DNA of 6,050 bases from Flavobacteriales bacterium CG18_big_fil_WC_8_21_14_2_50_32_9 (GTDB lineage: Bacteria; Bacteroidota; Bacteroidia; Flavobacteriales_E; Vicingaceae): positions 9,523-15,572 of the forward strand of contig PCUH01000210.1 of NCBI GenBank assembly GCA_002770955.1, written 5' to 3'. The number at the start of each line of letters is the position of its first letter. Positions within the stretch are counted from its first letter, which is position 1. The position numbers and the translations under genes were made by a program. Below, piece after piece: positions 1 through 5,002 of the stretch. The notes under the pieces are model-generated. The model had not been told where the DNA came from. It searched no databases and saw nothing but the letters and a program-made list of their open reading frames with translations.

Positions 1-126
1 GAGAAATTACTTTTGCTAAAAGACAGAATGAACACGCCCACAGGAAAAGCTATGGCAGTGCATCGCCATCAGTACATGGAGCAGTTTTTAGAAGAATTTT
101 ACAACGAATGGGAAGGGGAAAAATAA
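1..126 (+). CDS. C-terminal end of an HD-domain hydrolase-like protein (5' truncated)
   Basis: The frame is open from the first base and ends at TAA 124-126, giving 41 residues; the start and most of the protein lie outside the window. The tail contains KDRMNTPTGKAMAVHRHQYM followed by an acidic, aromatic end (EQFLEEFYNEWEGEK). I recognise this as the usual C-terminus of small HD-superfamily metal-dependent phosphohydrolases (YedJ-like), where a 'KD.MNT.TGK..A..RH.FM..FL..F..EW' helix closes the domain. The HD metal ligands themselves are not in view, so catalytic integrity cannot be judged and the substrate is unknown. The next gene on the same strand starts 67 bp downstream. The alternative is an unrelated protein with a similar helical tail, but the match over the whole tail is good. 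Confidence 0.72.
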   Translation, partial: EKLLLLKDRMNTPTGKAMAVHRHQYMEQFLEEFYNEWEGEK

Positions 127-153
127 TTGTAGTCCATAACAATTTTATCTTTT
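127..153 (+). promoter_or_regulatory. Possible promoter for the small membrane protein gene
   Basis: TATCTTTT at 146-153 matches the Bacteroidota -7 box TAnnTTTG except for the last base. TTG at 127-129 lies 16 bp upstream, in the place of the weak -33 element. Transcription would start near 158, about 35 bp before the ATG at 194. The call rests on a seven-of-eight motif match in AT-rich DNA, so chance is a real possibility; read-through from the upstream gene is the alternative. Confidence 0.3.
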
Positions 154-193
154 CTTAAAAGTTAGTAATTTAGTGGTTATAAATTTCTAAATA

Positions 194-487
194 ATGCAAG
201 CACCTAGAATCCCCAAAATGTTTGGTATTTACACCAAAAAACCAAGTCAGTTTGAATATACACCTCGTTATTATGATGAGCGTAAAGAAAAATTGGATAA
301 GCGAGTTGCTCAAATAAAAAAAGAAGTTGAAAACGAAAAAAATAATTCTCAACCAGCCGATGTTAAGTCTTCCATTGATGAAAATTGGGGTTCTACTTAT
401 AGAAACAGGAGTACGAATACCATCAATAAAAGAGTAATTATTTATTTGATTGTACTTTTAGGTTTAACCTATTATTTAATCTATTAA
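194..487 (+). CDS. Small single-pass membrane protein, Bacteroidota-conserved, function unknown
   Basis: This 97-residue protein has three parts. A basic, proline-containing N-terminus carries FEYTPRYYDERKEKLDKRV at about residues 20-38. A charged, probably helical and then polar linker covers about 35-80. A single hydrophobic segment (about 80-97) ends two residues after YYL, so it is probably tail-anchored with a cytoplasmic N-terminus. The F.YTPRYYDERKE core is one I recognise from small Bacteroidota membrane proteins, often labelled 'riboflavin synthase subunit beta' in databases. That label looks wrong here, because nothing in the sequence resembles a lumazine or riboflavin synthase. The start could instead be Met9 (218-220), just before the conserved part; no ribosome-binding site decides between them. 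The stop (485-487) lies inside the end of the convergent glycosyltransferase gene. Confidence 0.8.
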   Translation: MQAPRIPKMFGIYTKKPSQFEYTPRYYDERKEKLDKRVAQIKKEVENEKNNSQPADVKSSIDENWGSTYRNRSTNTINKRVIIYLIVLLGLTYYLIY

Positions 488-1477
488 GCTAAATCCCTTC
501 ATCTTCTCCACCACTTCTTGCATGCTCAAGTCATTCATACATTTAAAGTGCTTTTTCGGGCAAGCATCATAGCCTATTTTAGAACATGGCCGGCAGTTAA
601 GGTTATTATTTTCTATAATTACATATTTTTCTTTTGGCAGATAAGGGTACATCCCAAAAGCAGGAACAGTATTTCCCCAAATGGAAATAATATTTACTCC
701 CAAGGCTGATGCTATATGCATTAAGCCAGTATCGTGCGTGATGAGGATTTGACTATTTTTTACAATAAATGCTGACTGATTAATAGAGTACTTTCCGCAA
801 GCATTATATATGTTTTTGTTGGAAGATTGGCTAATAATCTCATTGGCTTTTTGTTCATCTTCCTTTCCTCCGGCTAAAATTATTGGCTGGTGAATTAAAT
901 TACACAACTCCACCAATTTATTTGTGGGCAGACATTTAGTTGCAAATTGAGCTCCAATAGCTATAGTAACATAGCCATTATTATGTGTTTCTGGAAGATT
1001 GTTTACGTTGTCATTATCTGTAAGAAAAAAATCTAAGCCTTTGCCATCATTCTCAACACCTAAAGATTTTACTGCTTCAAAATACCTGTCAACTATATGG
1101 ATGTCGGGTAAGGTGTTTATTTTAAAATTGGTCAGCAACCATTTTTTTATGTTCAGCTTATCGAAAGTAAAACGCAACACACCCAATTTTCTGGAAATAC
1201 CTTTAGAACGAAGGTTTTTGTGTAAATCTATTATATAATGAAAATGCTCATTTTTTAGCTGTTCGGCAACTTCATTATTGTTTTTATCAATGGTATGAAT
1301 TTTAGTAATGTAAGGATTGTTTTCTAATAAAGAACTGTAGTTTTTTTTAGTTAAATAGTGGATTTCCACATTGCCATCCAACTGTTGTTTTAAGCACCTT
1401 ACTATAGGAGTTGTAAGCACAATATCGCCAATGGAACTGTATCTTACAACTAATATTTTTACGGTATAATTCTCCAT
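476..1477 (-). CDS. Glycosyltransferase family 9 (heptosyltransferase-like)
   Basis: This 333-residue protein has the length and two-domain GT-B layout of ADP-heptose:LPS heptosyltransferases. The N-terminal domain opens with ILVVRYSSIGDIVLTTP (about residues 8-24), the family's hallmark first loop, and includes IDLHKNLRS (83-91). The C-terminal domain has the glycine-rich strand IAIGAQFATKCLP (172-184) and the nucleotide-sugar motif HDTGLMHIASALG (248-260). In characterised members the enzyme adds a heptose or related sugar to an acceptor at the cytoplasmic face of the inner membrane. The real donor here is not predictable. Near the C-terminus four cysteines (295, 298, 306, 313) form a C-x2-C-x7-C-x6-C set. 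The start lies 6 bp after the permease stop, so it is probably the last gene of that operon. Its 3' end overlaps the convergent small gene by 12 bp. Family assignment is firm; WaaF/WaaC-type specificity is not. Confidence 0.92.
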   Translation of the reverse strand: MENYTVKILVVRYSSIGDIVLTTPIVRCLKQQLDGNVEIHYLTKKNYSSLLENNPYITKIHTIDKNNNEVAEQLKNEHFHYIIDLHKNLRSKGISRKLGVLRFTFDKLNIKKWLLTNFKINTLPDIHIVDRYFEAVKSLGVENDGKGLDFFLTDNDNVNNLPETHNNGYVTIAIGAQFATKCLPTNKLVELCNLIHQPIILAGGKEDEQKANEIISQSSNKNIYNACGKYSINQSAFIVKNSQILITHDTGLMHIASALGVNIISIWGNTVPAFGMYPYLPKEKYVIIENNNLNCRPCSKIGYDACPKKHFKCMNDLSMQEVVEKMKGFSLID

Positions 1478-1483
1478 TAAAAG

Positions 1484-2803
1484 TTACTCTTTATAGAAAA
1501 GCCATTTTAAAAGCTCTTTGTAAGTAATTTTCTTTCCGTACATTAAAATTCCTGTGCGATAAATTTTTGCAGCCATCCAAGTAGCTCCTAAAAATCCCAA
1601 CACTAATAGAGCCATAGAGAGTAACAATTCCCATGTTGCCACTCCGAAAGGAATACGCACCATCATAATTATTGGTGAAGTTAACGGAATAATAGACAAC
1701 CAAAACGCTAATGGTCCATCAGGGTTTTCCATCACAGAGCTTGCCATAATAAAAGAAAAAATCAGTGGAATAGTAATGGGCATCATAAATTGCTGCGTAT
1801 CTGCTTCGCTATCAACTGCAGAGCCTATTGCTGCTAAAAATGCTCCATAAAGTAAATAACCTCCCAAAAAGTAGAATAAAAAAGCAATTACAATTTTGGT
1901 GATAGGAATTTGACTGAACATTTCATTGATTTGTTCTTCTATTTTATTCTCAGAAATTTCATTTTCACTTTCAGAACTCATTCCATTCGTAATGGCTTCT
2001 TTTGAAAAATTGAGTTGATTCATATTTGATGAAGCTAATACTCCCATTCCAACAGAATAAATGCCCATTGAAAGAATTATCCACAACGAAAATTGTGTTA
2101 ATCCTACCAACGCAATTCCAACAATTTTTCCCATCATCAACTGAAAAGGTTTTACGGAAGAAATAATAATTTCAACAATTCTACTCGTTTTTTCTTCAAT
2201 TACGCCTCGCATAATTTGAATGCCATACATAAAAATAAATGTATAGATTAAAATAGCTCCTCCAAAACCCAAAAATGTGCTTACACCAACATTTTTAGAT
2301 TCTTCAAGCCCAGCCTCATCTATAGAAACCGATTTTACGGTAACTTTTGGTTGAATTTCATCTAATTGTTTTCTGCTTATGTTGAATTGCTTTTCTAATT
2401 CAATGTTTTTTATTCCTTTTTCTATGGTTGATTCTATTTTAGAAACGGTTGATAATCCTGGTTGTTTTTTATAATACAAATAAGCTGTTGTGTTTTTATC
2501 TGTGTTTGAAATATGAAGGATAGAAGTGTATTTATCCTTATAAAAACTTTTTTTTGCGTCATCAATTGATTTGAATTCGTAATAAAACTGAATGGTGTTT
2601 GTGCCTTCAAATTGATTGATGAATTGACGGGTGTCATCAATAACTTCAATTATTTGTATGTCTTTGTCTTTTAATCCTAGCCAAATAGGAATTAACATTA
2701 AGCCAGCCATCAATATTGGTCCAAACAATGTCATTAAAATAAATGATGTTTTCTTAACCCTTGTAAGGTATTCGCGTTGTATTATTAAAGCTATTTTGTT
2801 CAT
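1484..2803 (-). CDS. ABC-2 type transporter permease, NatB-like
   Basis: This 439-residue inner-membrane protein has NatB-type topology. One N-terminal membrane segment (about residues 20-44) is followed by a large, probably external domain (about 45-172). A group of membrane segments then follows at about 175-200, 224-257, 302-330, 338-358, 365-385 and 390-415. The cytoplasmic stretch EEKTSRIVEIIISSVKP (203-219) is the typical coupling-helix region of this permease group. By family knowledge it pairs with a NatA-type ATPase to export a substrate; NatAB of Bacillus exports sodium, but the substrate cannot be read from the sequence. An acidic, serine-rich loop (about 268-295, SSESENEISENK) separates two membrane segments. 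Its partner ATPase is the next gene upstream, 189 bp away across a repeat block. The start Met (2801-2803) directly precedes the basic KxxxxxREY region usual for the family. Confidence 0.9.
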   Translation of the reverse strand: MNKIALIIQREYLTRVKKTSFILMTLFGPILMAGLMLIPIWLGLKDKDIQIIEVIDDTRQFINQFEGTNTIQFYYEFKSIDDAKKSFYKDKYTSILHISNTDKNTTAYLYYKKQPGLSTVSKIESTIEKGIKNIELEKQFNISRKQLDEIQPKVTVKSVSIDEAGLEESKNVGVSTFLGFGGAILIYTFIFMYGIQIMRGVIEEKTSRIVEIIISSVKPFQLMMGKIVGIALVGLTQFSLWIILSMGIYSVGMGVLASSNMNQLNFSKEAITNGMSSESENEISENKIEEQINEMFSQIPITKIVIAFLFYFLGGYLLYGAFLAAIGSAVDSEADTQQFMMPITIPLIFSFIMASSVMENPDGPLAFWLSIIPLTSPIIMMVRIPFGVATWELLLSMALLVLGFLGATWMAAKIYRTGILMYGKKITYKELLKWLFYKE

Positions 2804-2823
2804 TCTGTTAGTTGTTTAGTTAA

Positions 2824-2853
2824 GCCCCTCCCAACCTCCCCAAAGGAGAGGAG
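2824..2853. repeat. GC-rich CCTCCC hairpin repeat
   Basis: A C-rich arm with two copies of CCTCCC (2827-2832 and 2835-2840) is followed by AAA and a G-rich arm, GGAGAGGAG (2845-2853). Two stacked 4-bp stems can form: CTCC 2828-2831 with GGAG 2850-2853, and CTCC 2836-2839 with GGAG 2845-2848. An internal loop lies between them. The composition contrasts sharply with the AT-rich surroundings. The string resembles a short interspersed repeat I know from Bacteroidota genomes (CTCCCAACCTCCCCAAAGG...). This copy looks slightly degenerate. The family claim is from memory. Confidence 0.6.
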
Positions 2854-2906
2854 TTTCCATCACACAAAGCCGTATTTAATTGTTAAATTCTTAATCTCAA
2901 ATTTAT

Positions 2907-2928
2907 GCGATGGGCTTCACCCATACGC
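2907..2928. repeat. ATGGG-loop-CCCAT hairpin
   Basis: GCGATGGG (2907-2914) pairs with CCCATACGC (2920-2928) around the loop CTTCA, giving an 8-bp stem with a single bulged A at 2925. No run of T follows on either strand, so it is not a simple terminator. Similar GCGATGGG(C/T)TTCACCCAT(C)GC strings occur, as far as I recall, as a dispersed repeat in Bacteroidota intergenic DNA, commonly followed by a second CTTCGG-type hairpin, as here. Confidence 0.6.
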
Positions 2929-2940
2929 TATTTAAATTAC

Positions 2941-2958
2941 GCTCCTTCGGAGCTTTTT
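2941..2958 (+). repeat. GCTCC-TTC-GGAGC hairpin with T run (terminator-like on the plus strand)
   Basis: A perfect 5-bp stem, GCTCC 2941-2945 with GGAGC 2949-2953, has a TTC loop and is followed on the plus strand by TTTTT (2954-2958). That is intrinsic-terminator form, but no plus-strand gene precedes it. In the direction of the minus-strand operon the T run lies before the hairpin, so it should not end the ATPase transcript efficiently. It is more likely the second half of the composite repeat with the 2907-2928 hairpin. It might modulate mRNA stability between ATPase and permease. Confidence 0.55.
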
Positions 2959-2992
2959 AATTTCTTGTTAAAAAATTTCTAATCTCTAATTT

Positions 2993-3940
2993 CTAATCAA
3001 GCTCTTCCGGCAAATCATCGGGCATTACTTCATTTACTTTTTGTATAAAAATCTCGTTCATTGTTGGGATGTGTTCATTAACTGAAACAATGGTTATATC
3101 GTTTAATACTGCTCCAATCAATGCATTAACACTTGAGTCCTTGCGTATTCCTTTTACTTTTGCTATAATATTATCTTCCTGTTTTTTTGTGTCAAGCAAC
3201 TCAAATCCAGTCCAAAGAGCATTTGTGAAGGATATTAAGTTTCCTTTAAAAACAATTTCATAGATATTGGTTTTAAATTGATTTTTAATCTCACTTACTT
3301 TTCCATCTAGTATTTTTCTCGATTTATTGATGAGTGCAATATCATCACATATTTCTTCTACCGATTCCATGTTGTGGGTAGAAAAAATAATGGTAGAACC
3401 TTTTTCTCTCAACTCTAAAATTTCTTTTTTAATCAGATTGGTATTAATAGGATCAAAACCGCTAAAAGGCTCATCGAGTATTAATAACTTTGGTTCGTGT
3501 AATACAGTTGTAATAAACTGTACTTTTTGAGCCATTCCTTTTGATAGTTCTTCCACTTTTTTATCCCACCAATTGGTAATTTCAAATTTCTCAAACCAGT
3601 GATTTAGCTTCGTTTTGGCTTCATTTTTCGACATTCCTTTGAGTTGGGCTAAATAGAGAGCTTGTTCACCCACTTTCATTTTTTTATACAAGCCTCTTTC
3701 CTCTGGCAAGTAACCTATTTGAGAAATGTGTTTGGGAGCTAATTTTTCGCCTTCAAAAAAAATTTCGCCTTGGTCGGGACCTGTAATTTGGTTGACAATA
3801 CGAATTAAGGTAGTTTTTCCTGCACCATTTGGACCTAATAAACCAAAAATACGTTGTTTATCTATGTGAATAGAAACATTGTGTAGTGCTTTATGTTCGG
3901 CATACGTTTTATAAACTCTTTTTACATGTAAAATTTCCAT
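2993..3940 (-). CDS. ABC transporter ATP-binding protein, NatA-like
   Basis: This 315-residue cytoplasmic ATPase has every core motif of the ABC fold. Walker A is GPNGAGKTT (residues 36-44). The Q-loop region is IGYLPEERGLY (75-85), with Glu at the usual Gln position, as I remember for this subgroup. The signature is LSKGMAQK (132-139), a variant of LSGGQ. Walker B is LLILDEP (152-158), followed by the D-loop SGFDP (160-164) and the switch histidine in STHNM (His189). The C-terminal 90 or so residues fit the DUF4162-type extension of NatA-like ATPases. It should power the NatB-like permease encoded downstream; the substrate is unknown. The start at 3938-3940 gives the normal short lead (MEILHVKRVYKTY) into the first strand. 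The TAG stop falls within an AT-rich direct repeat, so the last few residues (PDDLPEELD) may have been altered by repeat insertion. Confidence 0.93.
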   Translation of the reverse strand: MEILHVKRVYKTYAEHKALHNVSIHIDKQRIFGLLGPNGAGKTTLIRIVNQITGPDQGEIFFEGEKLAPKHISQIGYLPEERGLYKKMKVGEQALYLAQLKGMSKNEAKTKLNHWFEKFEITNWWDKKVEELSKGMAQKVQFITTVLHEPKLLILDEPFSGFDPINTNLIKKEILELREKGSTIIFSTHNMESVEEICDDIALINKSRKILDGKVSEIKNQFKTNIYEIVFKGNLISFTNALWTGFELLDTKKQEDNIIAKVKGIRKDSSVNALIGAVLNDITIVSVNEHIPTMNEIFIQKVNEVMPDDLPEELD

Positions 3941-3944
3941 GGAA

Positions 3945-3973
3945 CAAAACTACATATTTTTTTATACTGAAAT
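3945..3973 (-). promoter_or_regulatory. Proximal candidate promoter of the ABC operon
   Basis: Read on the minus strand, TAGTTTTG (3952-3945) matches the Bacteroidota -7 box TAnnTTTG exactly. TTTC (3972-3969) is a weak -33 candidate 16 bp upstream. Transcription would begin close to the ATG at 3940, giving an almost leaderless mRNA, which makes it less attractive than the distal candidate. Not testable from the sequence alone. Confidence 0.3.
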
Positions 3974-4024
3974 AGTAGAATGTTTTTGAGCTATATTTTT
4001 GAGTTAGATGAGCTAGAAATAAAA

Positions 4025-4056
4025 CAAAGGTATTACAAATAGGGTCATGGAAAAAA
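4025..4056 (-). promoter_or_regulatory. Distal candidate promoter of the ABC operon
   Basis: On the minus strand TACCTTTG (4032-4025) is an exact match to the -7 box TAnnTTTG. The T-rich stretch at 4056-4051, 18 bp upstream, occupies the -33 position but lacks the expected G. Transcription would start near 4020 and leave a leader of about 80 bases before the ATPase start at 3940. The spacer between this gene and its upstream neighbour is 136 bp with no other gene, which is a sensible place for an operon promoter. Confidence 0.4.
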
Positions 4057-4076
4057 GATTAGTTTGTACACCCCCC

Positions 4077-4967
4077 TTAATACAACTCCTTTATAGCAAT
4101 AGACATATCATCTTTAGTTATTTCAACACCCTCATATAATTTCCTTAATCCAATTTTTTTTCTTCTTTCGTTTATATTTTTAATTTCTACTTCGGTAAGT
4201 TTATCTAACCCAAATGGCATGTGGTAATAATAGGGATCTTTACCCTGACACCATGTTAACCTTCTATCTATTATCCATGCATAATCATCAGGAGCAATAT
4301 CTCCATTGAATAATGCTTTATCAATAATTGGTTTAAGTATTGAATTATCTTGGTCGGTATCAAAATGCAATAAAACAATAAATGCTTTTCTATACCCTTC
4401 TTTACCAATATTTTTTTCACTTGGGAAGCCATATTTTGTAATAAGTGATAGTAGTTTTTCAATATTCATAGAATCAACATGAAACCACTCGGTCATTAAC
4501 TTTTGTGACTGAACGAACTCATCTATTGTTTTGTTAGACAAAGAGTCTTTCATGTATTTATAATAAACTTGTTGAGCTTGGTAATATTTGTTACTTCGAA
4601 CTATCTGATCCTCAACAGCTATGCTATCAATTATTTTACGGTAGTTATTATTGAAATTGCTTTGATTATTAAAGCTTTTTATTTTATCGGACGTAATTTT
4701 ATAAAACGGTTTATCTTTTAACTTTTTAGCTATTTTGTTAGCCGCTTTAAGATTTTTAATGTGGATATAATCCACCAATTCAAATGCTTGTTTGTAAAAC
4801 ACTAAAGCACTATCTAATTTTTGTTCATAAGCTAATTTTCTGGCTTGAAATGATTTTAGATGATAATTGATGTAATCATTTTGTCCAAAGGAAAACAAAC
4901 TGATTGTTAAGCATACTTTTAAAATTAATATTGATTTTATCATTTTTTTAATAATTAACGAACACAT
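4077..4967 (-). CDS. Exported DUF6624-like protein with N-terminal TPR-like helices
   Basis: The longest frame gives 296 residues, but Met9 (4941-4943) is the better start. It leaves MIKSILILKVCLTISLFSFG, a classic signal peptide with cleavage likely near FSFG/QND, and lies sensibly behind a candidate promoter. No lipobox is present. Residues about 36-85 (ARKLAYEQKLDSALVFYKQA) look like a tetratricopeptide-type helix pair. From about 115 the protein follows the pattern I recall for DUF6624: EDQIVR (119-124), LLSLITKYGFPSEKNIG (172-188), the LLHFDTDQ segment (199-206), YAWIIDRRLTWCQGKDPYYY (229-248) and NERRKKIGL (266-274). The usual 'YGTQ' after the DR helix is replaced by YYYHMPFG. The biochemical role of the family is unknown to me. 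It should act in the periplasm or at the cell surface. It lies just downstream of the fic gene on the same strand. Confidence 0.75.
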   Translation of the reverse strand: MCSLIIKKMIKSILILKVCLTISLFSFGQNDYINYHLKSFQARKLAYEQKLDSALVFYKQAFELVDYIHIKNLKAANKIAKKLKDKPFYKITSDKIKSFNNQSNFNNNYRKIIDSIAVEDQIVRSNKYYQAQQVYYKYMKDSLSNKTIDEFVQSQKLMTEWFHVDSMNIEKLLSLITKYGFPSEKNIGKEGYRKAFIVLLHFDTDQDNSILKPIIDKALFNGDIAPDDYAWIIDRRLTWCQGKDPYYYHMPFGLDKLTEVEIKNINERRKKIGLRKLYEGVEITKDDMSIAIKELY

Positions 4968-4969
4968 TA

Positions 4970-5002
4970 CAAATGCTATTAAAAATAAGTATTAACAGCA
5001 AA
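4970..5002 (-). promoter_or_regulatory. Possible promoter of the DUF6624-like gene, inside the end of fic
   Basis: On the minus strand TTTG (5002-4999) is followed 20 bp later by TAGCATTTG (4978-4970), a -7 box with one extra spacer base. Transcription would begin near 4965, which places the ATG at 4967 too early and favours the ATG at 4943. The match is imperfect and co-transcription with the upstream fic gene is equally possible. Confidence 0.25.

Larger units (their letters stand above)
2880..2998. repeat. Imperfect direct repeats flanking two hairpins
   Basis: TTGTTAAA followed by TTCTTAATCTCAAATTTAT (2880-2906) recurs as TTGTTAAA, three extra A, then TTTCTAATCTCTAATTTCT (2965-2994). The first 8 bases are identical and 15 of the next 19 match. 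The two copies bracket the hairpins at 2907-2928 and 2941-2953. The second copy also contains ATTTCTAATC twice with a 14-bp period (2975-2984, 2989-2998), and the stop codon of the ABC ATPase (2993-2995) lies inside it. The arrangement could be target-site duplication, an expanded AT-rich repeat, or part of one composite repeat element. Confidence 0.5.

Noticed and set aside
170..352. Minus-strand open frame of about 60 residues
   Set aside because: Its Phe-rich composition is what results from reading the Lys/Glu-rich small gene backwards; the opposite strand encodes the recognisable protein.
194..487. Riboflavin synthase beta subunit
   Set aside because: Similar small proteins carry this label, but the sequence is a charged stretch plus one membrane helix with no lumazine synthase features.
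999..1238. Plus-strand open frames within the minus-strand genes (for example 999-1238, 518-709, 3069-3263, 2631-2819)
   Set aside because: Each lies antisense to a well-recognised gene with intact family motifs and has no recognisable product of its own.
2941..2965. Intrinsic terminator ending the ATPase transcript
   Set aside because: The T run follows the stem only on the plus strand; in the minus-strand direction of the operon the stem is followed by GTAATTT, and no plus-strand gene lies upstream.
2975..2998. CRISPR-like or tandem array
   Set aside because: Only two copies of a 10-bp AT-rich string with a 14-bp period; no spacers and no cas genes.
4965..4967. ATG at 4967 as the true start of the DUF6624-like protein
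   Set aside because: It adds MCSLIIKK before an already complete signal peptide; the ATG at 4943 gives a more normal signal sequence. The longer limit is kept because the choice cannot be proved.
4077..4967. Lipoprotein signal in the DUF6624-like protein
   Set aside because: The only nearby cysteine is in LKVC in the middle of the hydrophobic core, which is not a lipobox; an ordinary signal peptide fits better.
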